A DNA stretch of 64,000 bases from Halobacteriovoraceae bacterium (GCA_002713145.1 PAVS01000013.1:1-64000); one strand, 5' to 3'; positions 34,447 through 43,864 are shown, counted from the first letter of the stretch. Made by a program: numbers and translations. The notes: generated from the letters alone by a model not told the origin.

Positions 34447-35960
34447 TATTTCTCCTGAGTTTTTTCAAGTAAATGTTGATAGTCCAGACAAGGGATGAGC
34501 TTAGGGACTTTTTCTTTAAGGGCCATAAAAGTTTTTCCCAACCCACTGGCATGCTCTCTAGACTTGAGTTGTGGGTATTTCGCTAGATAATGTTCAAATT
34601 GAATACGGCTGCTCCATAAAATGATATCGGAGTTGAGCAATTGGTCCTCAAAGGTTGATTGATGAGAATCATTGATCACGTGTGTATAGCAAGGGATGAC
34701 TTCTCCCCATTCACTTTCAGCTTCTTGATGGGAGAGAGTTTCCCATGTCTGGGATTGTGTCATTATTTGAAGGGCGCTTGATTGTCCCAGCTCTTTGATG
34801 ACTTCAGCCCCTAGACCTTCGGCACTGCCATTGACCCAATATTCACGAGAAACTAATTTCTTCATGGTAGAATTTCCTGCCGCCCATAATGAGTGCGCCT
34901 CTTTATGAATATTATGAAAACAATAGGAAGAGGTTACGAACAGATTGGCCTTACGACTTTGATGCTGAATAAGCTCTCTTGAAATAAGAAAGTCTTGTTC
35001 GCCTTTAACGTGATAAACAGATTTTCCTTTTAAGTGTGAGTAATCAAAACCTTCTAAGTGAGTCACTTCAATTTGTTTTTTATCTACTAAGCCTCGGTGA
35101 AAGTGAGCATAGAAATCATGGATTTTTTTGACATAAACTCCAACCGCGAGATGACAACCTCCACCATAGGAGTTAAATGCTTTTCTCTCTCTTGCTATTT
35201 CTTCTGCAGTTTGTTCGCAATGAACAGATCTTACAGCTTGTTTTAAATCAGGATTGGCTTGTGAATGAATTTCAAGGGCCAAAGCTCCTTGAGAGGCAGA
35301 ACTTGTGAAAACTTTTTGAGGGAGAATAATAAAATTTAGGCCATCGAGAAGTTTTTCTAATTCTTGCTTTGACTCAGGTAAACCAGCAAGCCTCTCTAGA
35401 CCTGCCAGTGCTAAAACAATAGCATGATAATTTCCATCTCTCAGTTTTTGAATGCGGGTGTTAACATTGCCTCGTAGGTTTTCACACTCAACCAAAGTTT
35501 CCTTTTGAAGTTTTGGAATATACTCTTTGAGATTCTTTTCGATATTAAATTGTCTACGAGGAGAGCTCGTTCCTACAATAAATTGCTCTAAGGTATCAAG
35601 CTTTTCAATCGTTTCTTTTTTGATCAGTAAAATATCATGAGGGTAAGTTCTTTTCGTGATGGCCCCAAGTTCAATATTTTGAGGGCGCTCACTGCCAAGG
35701 TCTTTGTAAGAGTGAACGACAAAATCAATAGAGTGGTTAAGTAAAGCTTCATCCAGCTCTTTAGTGAAAAAGTCTTTACCGTCAATTTGCCAGAGGGGGA
35801 CGTCGGTAATCTTATCACCTTGGGTGACAATTTTCTGGAGCTCAATGAGGGAGCCACTCTTTTGTTCTATTAAATTTTTTGTAAGGGTACTTTGAGTTGT
35901 GGCCAAAAGTGAGCCACGAGTTCCAAGTTTAAATTGCGGTTTGTTCACGTCTAACACCAT
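34446..35960 (-). CDS. hemC: Hydroxymethylbilane synthase fused to a uroporphyrinogen-III synthase-like domain
   Basis: 504 residues, about 200 longer than HemC alone. Residues 1-300 are HemC: FKLGTRGSLLATTQS, FFTKELDEALL, DFVVHSYKDLG, GTSSPRRQ, LRGNVNTRIQKL, and the dipyrromethane-cofactor Cys in YGGGCHLAVGVY. The C-terminal 200 residues look like HemD: WVNGSAEGLGAEVIKELG, DIILWSSRIQFEHYLAKY (cf. the FTSxxAV segment of HemD) and HASGLGKTFMALKE (cf. the GxxTA end motif). So one polypeptide probably makes and cyclises hydroxymethylbilane. The fusion partner is divergent and its activity is inferred. The start overlaps hemA by 32 bases. Confidence 0.9.
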   Translation of the reverse strand: MVLDVNKPQFKLGTRGSLLATTQSTLTKNLIEQKSGSLIELQKIVTQGDKITDVPLWQIDGKDFFTKELDEALLNHSIDFVVHSYKDLGSERPQNIELGAITKRTYPHDILLIKKETIEKLDTLEQFIVGTSSPRRQFNIEKNLKEYIPKLQKETLVECENLRGNVNTRIQKLRDGNYHAIVLALAGLERLAGLPESKQELEKLLDGLNFIILPQKVFTSSASQGALALEIHSQANPDLKQAVRSVHCEQTAEEIARERKAFNSYGGGCHLAVGVYVKKIHDFYAHFHRGLVDKKQIEVTHLEGFDYSHLKGKSVYHVKGEQDFLISRELIQHQSRKANLFVTSSYCFHNIHKEAHSLWAAGNSTMKKLVSREYWVNGSAEGLGAEVIKELGQSSALQIMTQSQTWETLSHQEAESEWGEVIPCYTHVINDSHQSTFEDQLLNSDIILWSSRIQFEHYLAKYPQLKSREHASGLGKTFMALKEKVPKLIPCLDYQHLLEKTQEK

Positions 35961-36858
35961 ATTGCTTTCGATTTTGCTTTTTCTGTTTTAAATGAATATA
36001 GCGTTTTTGTACAATTTCTTCCATTTTCAATTGGGCCAACTTAAGTTGCTCTTTTTTGCGCGACTCGTGGATGGCACCTTCAGCAAATATGTCTTGAAGC
36101 GTCATTAGACCTTGTGCATAACTAAAGCTACTTTGAATGCAACAGCCACTACTTAAATCAACAAAAAACCTTTGACTGTGTTTTTTTGCCCAAGTTTCAA
36201 AAAACTGCTGATCAAGCAATGTTTCCTCTGCACCAATAGTGTTAGCAATATGGGAAAAGTTTTGGAAAAGATATATATTTTTCCAAGGAATGATTTGAAG
36301 ATCGTGCTTATTGGCCAGCTTATTCACTTTTTCAAAATTTCTAGCACTGATATAAACTTTAGCTTTCTTTTTAAATTGATTAATAAGATCTTCTGCAAGA
36401 GAACCTGAACCCAGCACCAAGACCTCATCTGCATGATGTTTATTGATCATGTGTTTTCTGGCCACTGAGGCATAAGTTTTTTGGCAGATACCAATCAGAT
36501 ATTTACTTCTGATCTCTTTAGCGTCTTTGAGGAGTTTTTCTAAGACAAGAAGGATGCTGGAATTAACTACGTCGCCTGAGCAAAATTCCTTGTAGGCGGT
36601 TTTAAATTGGCCAACGATTTCATTTTCACCCACAAGCTTACTTTTAAGGCCGCATATGACTTCTAAGAGAAATTGGTAGGCTTCAGTACCATTAAAAACT
36701 CTACCTTCATGTTTAAATAAAATTTGGTTGGTAGGACTTTCTTTTAGTGCCACAACGACGATGCGTTGGCATGTTTTCAGTGTAAACACATCAGTGTTTT
36801 TAAGCTCAGGGAGCTCAACATGATTTTTGAAATTGTAGACAACAAGACTTTCCAACAT
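35929..36858 (-). CDS. hemA: Glutamyl-tRNA reductase, short form
   Basis: 309 residues from the ATG at 36858. A TTG further upstream (36894) falls inside the predicted -35 and is rejected. GluTR motifs are visible: catalytic Cys in LKTCQRIVVV, GLKSKLVGENEIVGQFKTAY, Rossmann VLVLGSGSLAEDLINQF, and the DLSSGC segment. Usual GluTR is about 410-430 residues. This one ends soon after the NADPH domain and lacks most of the C-terminal dimerisation helices. It makes glutamate-1-semialdehyde from Glu-tRNA, the first step of the heme unit. There is no ribosome site; the message appears leaderless. Confidence 0.88.
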   Translation of the reverse strand: MLESLVVYNFKNHVELPELKNTDVFTLKTCQRIVVVALKESPTNQILFKHEGRVFNGTEAYQFLLEVICGLKSKLVGENEIVGQFKTAYKEFCSGDVVNSSILLVLEKLLKDAKEIRSKYLIGICQKTYASVARKHMINKHHADEVLVLGSGSLAEDLINQFKKKAKVYISARNFEKVNKLANKHDLQIIPWKNIYLFQNFSHIANTIGAEETLLDQQFFETWAKKHSQRFFVDLSSGCCIQSSFSYAQGLMTLQDIFAEGAIHESRKKEQLKLAQLKMEEIVQKRYIHLKQKKQNRKQYGVRREQTAI

Positions 36859-36864
36859 AAGCAG

Positions 36865-36894
36865 TTTATAAAATAAATCAATTCGCCCACTCAA
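36865..36894 (-). promoter_or_regulatory. Promoter of the heme operon (predicted leaderless start)
   Basis: On the minus strand, TTGAGT (36894-36889), an 18-base spacer and TATAAA (36870-36865). Then 6 bases separate it from the hemA ATG at 36858. No Shine-Dalgarno sequence lies between. The direct repeat at 36895-36914 sits directly upstream of the -35, where an OmpR-type activator would bind. Confidence 0.6.
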
Positions 36895-36914
36895 TTGTCA
36901 CGATAGTGTCACGA
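36895..36914. promoter_or_regulatory. Pho-box-like direct repeat
   Basis: TTGTCAC-GATA-GTGTCAC on the plus strand, or TGTCACGA twice with an 11-bp period (36896-36903, 36907-36914). The layout (7-bp repeats, 4-bp gap) and the TGTCA core match the Pho box recognised by PhoB-type regulators. It lies between the heme operon (minus) and a Na/Pi cotransporter gene (plus, starting at 37024). It could serve either one. Confidence 0.6.
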
Positions 36915-37023
36915 ATTAAAAAAGTTAGTAAAATCAACACTTTATACTTGCTAATTGCAAATAGTCAATATACTAGTAGTAAGTTAATATTTGCATATAT
37001 AACTCTGAAAATTGGAATGATCA

Positions 37024-38685
37024 ATGGAGACTTTTAAAATTATCTACAGCGTTCTTGGTGGGCTGGGAATTTTCTTTTTTGGGATGAAGATGATGAGTGA
37101 CTCGCTTCAACAAGCTGCAAGTGACGTCATCACTCGAGTCATTAACTCCTTAACAACGAACAGATTTTTGGCCGTCGTTGTAGGTATGATTGTCACTATG
37201 ATTGTTCAAAGTTCTTCAGTCACAACTGTTATGACAGTTGGTTTTGTAAACGCTGGACTGATGCAACTCACCCAGGCCATTGGGGTTATCTTTGGTTCAA
37301 ATATTGGAACTACTATCACCGGTTGGATTATCTCCATTAAAGTTGGAAAATATGGATTATTACTTATAGGTTTAGGTATTTTCCCTACGCTTTTTTCTAA
37401 AAACCCTAAAATGCAACATATTGGAAAAGTCCTCTTTGGAGTGGGGATGATTTTCTTTGGCCTTGAGATTATGAGTAATTCTTTTAAGCCACTGAGAACG
37501 AATCAAGAATTTCTTGATATGATTGCTTATTTCTCCGGACAAAATTATGCCAGTTATTTTGCTTCTATTGTGACCGGATGTTTACTGACTGTAATTATTC
37601 AATCTTCATCTGCTATGCTGGGGATTACGATCGCTCTGGCAACCGCGGGGGTGATAGAATTTAATACTGCGGCAGCACTGGTGATGGGAGAAAATATTGG
37701 AACTACCATTACGGCGCTTCTCGCTTCAGTGGGAACCACCACCAATGCGAAACGTGCAGCTCGAGCTCACGCTTTTTTTAACGTTTTTGGTGTATTGGCG
37801 GTCTTTTCGTTTCTCCCTTGGTATTTAGAATTCATCGAATGGATGGTTCCGGGGGTTGCAGATGAAGTCACTCCTGCAGGAGAGTATCCCAATATTGCAG
37901 CCCATATTGCGGCATCTCATACTTTTTTCAATATTACCGCTACCATTTTGTTTCTCCCATTCTTGGGCCATCTTGCTAAGTTTGTGACAAAAATCACACC
38001 AGATAAAGAGGGAGAGGAGTCAAAGCATTTGATTATAGTTGGAGATAGTAATGAGATTGTTCCGGCCACGGCCATTGCCCAAGCTGAGTCAGAAGTTCGT
38101 AAAATGTATGATGTTTGTGGACGAATGTATAAAGCGACACTGGCCTATATTAAAGAGCCCAAATCTAAAAAGCTTGCCAAGATAAGTGAGTACGAAAACA
38201 TCACTGATCGCATGCAAAAGGAAGTCACCGTCTTTATGTGTAAAGTGATGGAAAAACCTATGAGTGAAGGGCAAAGTTTACGCTCTCAAGCTATGATTAA
38301 AATCGTGGATGAGTTGGAGAGTATTGCAGATTATCTGGAGCGAATGGTGCGTGATAAAAATCGTGTGGCCAGATCAAAAGAAAATGACCCAAGTCTCGAT
38401 GAAGAATACACTAAGTACTTTAAACATGTTTGGGATTTTCTGGATGATTGCTTCGAAGGATTCACCGGTGAGAGAGTGTATGATATCAGTGATATCAATA
38501 CCAGAAGTGAAAAGCTTAGAATTTGGGCCGATGATATTAGAAATAGACATCTGGAGAAAGTTAATACTGGGCAATACAGTGCCTTATCAGCATTAAGTTA
38601 CTCCGATATGGTGGCCAATATTCGAAAAATTAGGGCGCATGCAGCGAATTTAGGTGAAGCTGTCGTGATGATGCACACCAAATGA
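37024..38685 (+). CDS. Na/Pi-cotransporter family protein with PhoU-like C-terminus
   Basis: 553 residues. The membrane part (1-330) has the two QSSS repeats of the family: IVQSSSVTTVMTVGFVNAG with GSNIGTTITGW, and IIQSSSAMLGITIALATAG with GENIGTTITALLAS. Residues about 355-553 are helical and PhoU-like (AESEVRKMYDVCGRMYKATL, KIVDELESIADYLERMVRDK). It probably moves phosphate with sodium (NptA/YjbB type). The PhoU-like tail may gate transport or efflux. A Pho-box-like repeat lies about 110 bases upstream. It overlaps gshA by 4 bases (ATGA). Confidence 0.9.
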   Translation: METFKIIYSVLGGLGIFFFGMKMMSDSLQQAASDVITRVINSLTTNRFLAVVVGMIVTMIVQSSSVTTVMTVGFVNAGLMQLTQAIGVIFGSNIGTTITGWIISIKVGKYGLLLIGLGIFPTLFSKNPKMQHIGKVLFGVGMIFFGLEIMSNSFKPLRTNQEFLDMIAYFSGQNYASYFASIVTGCLLTVIIQSSSAMLGITIALATAGVIEFNTAAALVMGENIGTTITALLASVGTTTNAKRAARAHAFFNVFGVLAVFSFLPWYLEFIEWMVPGVADEVTPAGEYPNIAAHIAASHTFFNITATILFLPFLGHLAKFVTKITPDKEGEESKHLIIVGDSNEIVPATAIAQAESEVRKMYDVCGRMYKATLAYIKEPKSKKLAKISEYENITDRMQKEVTVFMCKVMEKPMSEGQSLRSQAMIKIVDELESIADYLERMVRDKNRVARSKENDPSLDEEYTKYFKHVWDFLDDCFEGFTGERVYDISDINTRSEKLRIWADDIRNRHLEKVNTGQYSALSALSYSDMVANIRKIRAHAANLGEAVVMMHTK

Positions 38686-40205
38686 GTTTTGCTTCCTATA
38701 AAGACTTCATTCAAAATGGGATTGAAAGAGAAACTTTACGAGTGAGTGGGAGTGGGGAAGCCTCAGCAAAACCACATCCCTTGAAGCTTGGGCATAAATT
38801 AACTCATCCTCATATCACCACTGATTTTAGTGAAAACTTACTTGAACTCATTACCTCTGTCAGGGCCAGCTCTACTGATTTATTCGCTGAACTCGCTTGT
38901 ATTCATGGTTATACTCAAAAAAATATTGGTGATGAATTATTATGGCCTGGAAGTATGCCGGCCATACTACCAAAGGATGATAAAATCCCACTTGCTTATT
39001 ACGGCGAATCCAATGTAGGGAAACTTAAAACTCTTTATCGCATGGGGCTTGGTAATCGCTATGGACGCTCGATGCAAACTATATCCGGCGTGCATTTTAA
39101 TTTTTCACTCAGTCAGGAATTTTGGAAAAATAAATTTGAACAGCAAAATGAATTTAGTGATCTTACAGAATTTAAAAATCATTCTTACTTTCATCTCATA
39201 AGAAATTTTAAAAGATATAGCTGGCTTTTAGTTTATCTATTTGGGGCTTCTCCACTTGTGGATAAAAGTTTTCTTACTGGTAAAAATCATAAACTCACAA
39301 AATTTGATGATGACACTTATATAAATAAAAATGGGATCTCTCTTAGAATGGGAGGGCTTGGTTACACCAGTTCGGCACAAAAAGCTATTTCAGTGTGCTT
39401 TAATCAGCTTAAAACTTATATTCAAACCATAGAGTCAGCCAGGCTTCTTTCCTACCCAGAGTATGAGAAAATAGGTTTAGTCAAAAATGGTGAGTACCAA
39501 CAACTCAACACTAACCTGCTTCAAATCGATAATGAATATTACGCCACGGTAAGACCTAAGAATGTGGCCAAGTCTAGAGAAAGTGCTCTGGGAGCTCTTC
39601 ACCATAGAGGGGTGGAGTATATAGAAGTTAGATTACTCGACTGCAATCCTTTTACTCCTTATGGAGTCACTTTGAATCAAATAGAATTTCTCAACATCTT
39701 TTTATGTTGGTGTCTGGAACAAGATTCCCCTCTTCTGGAGCAAAAAGAATGTGAAATCGTTGAGGAAAATTTAGAGACTGTGGTCACAAATGGACTCACA
39801 AAGGGGCTCAAGTTAAAGAGTGGCGATGGTGAGGTTTTATTAAGTGATAGCCTCAAAAAATGCTTTGATGAATTAAAACAATTTGTGGCAAATGATGAGC
39901 AGAAACTAAAAATAATCGAAAAAGAAGAAGAAAAGATTTTAGATTCCAGCAAACTTCCGTCACAACAATTGATTGATTTTTGTCACACCAAAAAAATGAG
40001 TTTTGTTGAAGCCTCACTAGAGCTGGCAAAAAAATATCATGAGGATTATAGCTGCCAACCAAATATGGAGTCTTTTCTCAATGAACTTATTATCCATTCC
40101 GCCGATGAAGCAAAAATGGTGGAAGCGAATGACAAACTTGAGTTTGATGACTTTCTAAAAAAATACTTTTCTGATATTAAGATAGATTATGGTTCGTTAT
40201 CTTAA
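38682..40205 (+). CDS. gshA: Glutamate-cysteine ligase (gamma-proteobacterial type)
   Basis: 507 residues, close to E. coli GshA (518). Motifs: NGIERETLRV at the N-terminus, HITTDFSENLLELIT, YRMGLGNRYGRSMQTISGVHFNFS, LRMGGLGYTS, and HHRGVEYIEVRLLDCNPF. It makes gamma-glutamylcysteine, the first step of glutathione synthesis. It starts inside the phosphate transporter stop (ATGA). No gshB is in the window. Confidence 0.94.
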   Translation: MSFASYKDFIQNGIERETLRVSGSGEASAKPHPLKLGHKLTHPHITTDFSENLLELITSVRASSTDLFAELACIHGYTQKNIGDELLWPGSMPAILPKDDKIPLAYYGESNVGKLKTLYRMGLGNRYGRSMQTISGVHFNFSLSQEFWKNKFEQQNEFSDLTEFKNHSYFHLIRNFKRYSWLLVYLFGASPLVDKSFLTGKNHKLTKFDDDTYINKNGISLRMGGLGYTSSAQKAISVCFNQLKTYIQTIESARLLSYPEYEKIGLVKNGEYQQLNTNLLQIDNEYYATVRPKNVAKSRESALGALHHRGVEYIEVRLLDCNPFTPYGVTLNQIEFLNIFLCWCLEQDSPLLEQKECEIVEENLETVVTNGLTKGLKLKSGDGEVLLSDSLKKCFDELKQFVANDEQKLKIIEKEEEKILDSSKLPSQQLIDFCHTKKMSFVEASLELAKKYHEDYSCQPNMESFLNELIIHSADEAKMVEANDKLEFDDFLKKYFSDIKIDYGSLS

Positions 40206-40836
40206 ATATATAGTCATCGTTTTTGGCTCAATTGGTCTGCTTATAGCTAGTTTTTTTATTTATCAAAATAGAGTGGATATTAAAACCGCTTGGAATTTCA
40301 ATCCTCACTTTGAACTCGAGTATCTCAAAAAGAACTGCCCCCAAAGTGATGCGGATTATTACTATCCCTGTTTGCGAAAAATTTTCCAAGACTACCTTGG
40401 GCAAGTCTCATTAACAGGAACGAATATGGGGCTAAAAATGGTGTTCTCAGCTATGGATGAAATTAAAGAGCACCAGACTAAATATCCCGAACCTCAACAT
40501 GCTCAGATTGCTTATACTCTTGCTTATATCGATCTCAATAACTTGGCCCTGGACAATGCTTACCGCAGGTATTTTGGTTTGAGTCAAATGTACGGGGGAT
40601 TTGTAGCTTCCCTTGGAAAATACTATCCTAAAGCTTTCGAGTTCTCTGAGAATCTGATTATTGGTTTAAGATCCAATGAGGGGCTAGAGCAATTAGCTGA
40701 TTCTGATCTCAAAAAGAAATTTGTTTATCAACTCAATCAGTATGAACAAGAATATTATCGCATTAAAAAAGAAGTGACTGATTTTATTGAAAAAGAAAGT
40801 GCAGAGTTAGAAGCCTCTAGCGCATTGCGTCTTTAA
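40189..40836 (+). CDS. Membrane-anchored protein, unknown
   Basis: 215 residues; ATG at 40189 overlapping gshA by 17 bases. One N-terminal membrane helix (YIVIVFGSIGLLIASFFIY) then a soluble helical part with a Cys pair (KKNCPQSDADYYYPCLRK), outside the membrane by the positive-inside rule. The C-terminus is rich in Glu and Lys. No domain is recognised. Coupling to gshA is by position only. Confidence 0.65.
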   Translation: MVRYLKYIVIVFGSIGLLIASFFIYQNRVDIKTAWNFNPHFELEYLKKNCPQSDADYYYPCLRKIFQDYLGQVSLTGTNMGLKMVFSAMDEIKEHQTKYPEPQHAQIAYTLAYIDLNNLALDNAYRRYFGLSQMYGGFVASLGKYYPKAFEFSENLIIGLRSNEGLEQLADSDLKKKFVYQLNQYEQEYYRIKKEVTDFIEKESAELEASSALRL

Positions 40837-40862
40837 AGTAAGAAAAAGTTTATCCCACCCTC

Positions 40863-40891
40863 TTATCAAAGGCCCGATCCTTAGATATAAA
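40863..40891 (+). promoter_or_regulatory. Promoter of the GMP reductase/IMPDH-family gene
   Basis: TTATCA (40863-40868), 17-base spacer, TATAAA (40886-40891). A leader of about 35 bases follows, with AAGGAG before the ATG. Confidence 0.6.
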
Positions 40892-40933
40892 GGGTTCATA
40901 CGAAGACACACACGAAATTTTAAGGAGAAGCAC

Positions 40934-41995
40934 ATGGGGCTTATGTTTAACGCCAATGAGATTTGTGAGAGAAATACAGCACTGACTTATGATGATGTAT
41001 TACTTATGCCACGTCATTGTGAGATTACTTCTAGAAGTATTCCTAATTTAGAAACAAGACTAACTAAAAATAGAAAAATGAAGTTGCCTTTTATTGCGGC
41101 TAATATGGACACGGTTTCAGAATTTGAGATGGCCGAAAAAATGGGAGCGATGGGTGCTCATGCTATTCTTCACCGCTTTCTCACCACAGCTGAACAATGC
41201 GAACAAGTAAAGCGATTAGTTGAACTAAAAAATTCTCATCCTGATTTGCATGTTGGTGCAAGTGTTGGTGTTAAAGAAGAGGGGATGAGAAGAGCCGATG
41301 CTTTGGTTGATGCGGGGGTTGAAGTCCTTACTCTTGATATCGCTCACGGAGATTCAGTGATGATGCTGGAAGTTCTCGATTATATAAAAAAGACTCACTC
41401 ACATATTGATGTTATTGCAGGAAATGTCGCTATGCCTGATGGAGTGAAGAGATTTATTGATCACGGTGCGGATGCAGTTAAAGTAGGAATAGGTCCGGGA
41501 TCGATGTGTACTACACGTATTATCACCGGATGTGGGGTGCCTCAGCTCACTGCTGTGTCACTTTGTGTCGCTGAAGCAAGAAAACATGATATTCCTGTAA
41601 TCGCCGATGGAGGAATTAAAACCTCTGGAGATATTGTGAAGGCTTTTGCGGCTGGTGCGGAAACGGTTATGCTCGGCTCAATGTTAGCGGGTTGTCTTGA
41701 AACTCCAGGTGAGATCAAAGGCGGGATGAAAAAGTATAGAGGAATGGCTTCAAAGGACGCTCAAGTTTCATGGCGTGGAAACATGCAGCAAGGCATGGCC
41801 GCGGAAGGTGAGTCGAGAATGATTCCGTGTAAAGGTAGTGTCGTTAACGTTATTGATGAGCTTGCTGGAGGGGTGCGTTCTGGTATGACTTATCTCAACG
41901 CCATGACACTTTCAGATATCAATAAGAATGCTAGGTTTATGGAAATGTCCACCAGCGGAATGGGGGAATCAAGGCCTCACGGTATGAATAGTTAA
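40934..41995 (+). CDS. IMP dehydrogenase/GMP reductase family enzyme, probably GMP reductase
   Basis: 353 residues, a TIM barrel without CBS domains. Catalytic Cys192 is in [15 protein letters not shown]. Also [49 protein letters not shown]. The flap region reads RGMASKDAQ ... AAEGES, like the GMSSE ... AAEGK of E. coli GuaC, and length fits GuaC (347). True IMPDHs usually carry CBS domains and a different Arg-Tyr flap. So GMP to IMP is more likely than IMP to XMP, but the call is not certain. It is a single-gene unit with its own promoter and terminator. Confidence 0.82.
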   Translation: MGLMFNANEICERNTALTYDDVLLMPRHCEITSRSIPNLETRLTKNRKMKLPFIAANMDTVSEFEMAEKMGAMGAHAILHRFLTTAEQCEQVKRLVELKNSHPDLHVGASVGVKEEGMRRADALVDAGVEVLTLDIAHGDSVMMLEVLDYIKKTHSHIDVIAGNVAMPDGVKRFIDHGADAVKVGIGPGSMCTTRIITGCGVPQLTAVSLCVAEARKHDIPVIADGGIKTSGDIVKAFAAGAETVMLGSMLAGCLETPGEIKGGMKKYRGMASKDAQVSWRGNMQQGMAAEGESRMIPCKGSVVNVIDELAGGVRSGMTYLNAMTLSDINKNARFMEMSTSGMGESRPHGMNS

Positions 41996-42025
41996 GAAAA
42001 ATTTCATATTATATTGAACAAGTTT

Positions 42026-42051
42026 AAGGGAGGAGAAATTCTCCCTTTTTT
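42026..42051 (+). terminator. Intrinsic terminator after the GMP reductase-like gene
   Basis: AAGGGAG (42026-42032), 8-base loop, CTCCCTT (42041-42047), then a T-run. Confidence 0.85.
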
Positions 42052-42100
42052 ATTGTCTTTCGGTTATTATAAAGTTTTAAACTTAACTGAAGGTTAGATT

Positions 42101-43864
42101 TTGGAAAATGTTTACGACATTGTTTTATCTTTTGAGAAAGTCAGCGAGCATCTGAAAAACAATCCTGGTGATAAAAAGAAAATTTTAAAATGCATCGACG
42201 AAATTTCTGGCGATTATAATAAGGGCTACCTTACTGTCATGGAATCTTTTGTGGATAATACCTTTGTAAAACTTTATGACGGGATTAATGTTGAGCTTCC
42301 AGATGGTTTTGATCTCAATCAAACCTTAGAAAAATACCATGTGGTTTTGTGCCCTAACCATCAAAGTCATGCAGATTACTTCGCGCTTCAGTATATTTTT
42401 TATAAACAATTTCGTATTCCTGTCTATATAGCAGCAGGGATCAATCTGAATATTTTTCCCATAGGTATAATTTTTAAAAAGTGCGGTGCCTTTTTTATTC
42501 GAAGAAAGTTTACGGATTATTTATATAAAATTTCCTTTCAAGGTTATATCTATTATCTGCTCAAAACTGATAAAGTCGTTGAGTTTTTCTTTGAAGGAGG
42601 AAGAACGAGAACAGGGAAACTCCTTCCCCCTAAATATGGGCTTTTCTCTATGATTCTTGATGCTCATGCAAAATTTGATCAAGATAAAAAGCCCCTGATG
42701 TTTATCCCTGTTTCTATTGCCCATGAACATATACCGGAAGAAGGGGCCCATGCTAAAGAGCTTGGGGGAGCGAAGAAGAAAAAAGAATCGACCACTCAAC
42801 TGCTTAAAGTATTCAAAATTTTCACAAAAAAATTGGGAACAGTGCACGTGAAATTTGGAGAGGGAATTGTGGTGGACGAGGAGTTTGATGACCTCAAACT
42901 CAAAACCCAAGATCTTGCTTTCGAAACGTTTCGAAAAGTTGGCAAAGGCATGTTGATTACTCCCTCATCACTGCTCTCACTTATTCTTCTTGATGAGCCT
43001 AGTGGGGCCTTAACTTGGAAGCAAATTGAAAAAGCAGCCATGGAAATTATCAATTATTGCAAGGCCATGAATTTACCTCTCACCAGCTCTCTTCGAACTG
43101 ATCAGGCCATCAGTTCTCTGCGGCTGGCGATGGATATGTTTCTGAATAATAAAAAAGTATATCTCGTAAAAAAAGCAAAACTCAATTTGGTCTACTACGC
43201 CATCAGTGAAGATGCGAGAGTGCATTTGCTTTATCATAAAAATATGATCCTTCATCACTTTTTTGTTCCAACCATCATGAGTTCGGTGTGGATTAATATT
43301 CTCAATGGTTCTATTAAAACGAAAACATCTCTGACCAAGTTTCTGATACGAAAAAGAAAAGAATTGAAATATGAATTCTATCTTCCAAGAAATGAAGAAA
43401 TGATTGAGGAAGGGGTGAGGATTATTGAATATTCTATAGGGCGAAAAATTGAAAATGTGGGGGATGTTCTAGAACTCTCGCAAGAAGAATTATTTCAAAT
43501 CGCTAAAAAAGTTAAGAGGTATGCAACCGCATTTAACCATATTTATGAAGCCTATTATATAGCTTTGGTTTCAGTTAAGTATTTACATGCAGAACCTTTT
43601 AACTGGGATAAATTTTTACAAACGGCTCAAGAGATCTTTACGATGGAGATTGAGCATGGGCGAATTGTCCAGTACCCTGAGTCTTTCGCGGTTCCCAAGA
43701 TGAAATCATCACTGGATTATCTTCTCAACCAAAATGTGATTGGCATGGAAGAGGGAAAATTCTTTATTGATGATTTAGACAAATTGAACCAGGCGTTAGA
43801 GAAATTTATAAAAGATATTAATGACCAAGTGGCCATTAATTTCAAATTGAGTGATTATGATTAA
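42101..43864 (+). CDS. plsB: PlsB-like glycerol-3-phosphate acyltransferase
   Basis: 587 residues from a TTG with AAGG 8 bases upstream. Acyltransferase motifs: NHQSHADY (H-x4-D), KKCGAFFIRRKF, FFFEGGRTRTGKLLPPKYGLF, and IPVSIAHEHIPE. This is the PlsB/GPAT order. The protein is some 200 residues shorter than E. coli PlsB (807), mainly at the N-terminus. It acylates glycerol-3-phosphate at position 1, at the inner membrane. The family also includes related acyltransferases of unknown acceptor. It overlaps the next small gene by 8 bases. Confidence 0.82.
   Translation: MENVYDIVLSFEKVSEHLKNNPGDKKKILKCIDEISGDYNKGYLTVMESFVDNTFVKLYDGINVELPDGFDLNQTLEKYHVVLCPNHQSHADYFALQYIFYKQFRIPVYIAAGINLNIFPIGIIFKKCGAFFIRRKFTDYLYKISFQGYIYYLLKTDKVVEFFFEGGRTRTGKLLPPKYGLFSMILDAHAKFDQDKKPLMFIPVSIAHEHIPEEGAHAKELGGAKKKKESTTQLLKVFKIFTKKLGTVHVKFGEGIVVDEEFDDLKLKTQDLAFETFRKVGKGMLITPSSLLSLILLDEPSGALTWKQIEKAAMEIINYCKAMNLPLTSSLRTDQAISSLRLAMDMFLNNKKVYLVKKAKLNLVYYAISEDARVHLLYHKNMILHHFFVPTIMSSVWINILNGSIKTKTSLTKFLIRKRKELKYEFYLPRNEEMIEEGVRIIEYSIGRKIENVGDVLELSQEELFQIAKKVKRYATAFNHIYEAYYIALVSVKYLHAEPFNWDKFLQTAQEIFTMEIEHGRIVQYPESFAVPKMKSSLDYLLNQNVIGMEEGKFFIDDLDKLNQALEKFIKDINDQVAINFKLSDYD

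Noticed and set aside
36859-36894. TTG start giving a longer HemA
   Set aside because: The TTG lies in the predicted -35, has no ribosome site, and adds residues not expected in GluTR.
40837-40862. Terminator after the 40189-40836 gene
   Set aside because: No stable stem with a T-run is visible. The next promoter starts almost at once.
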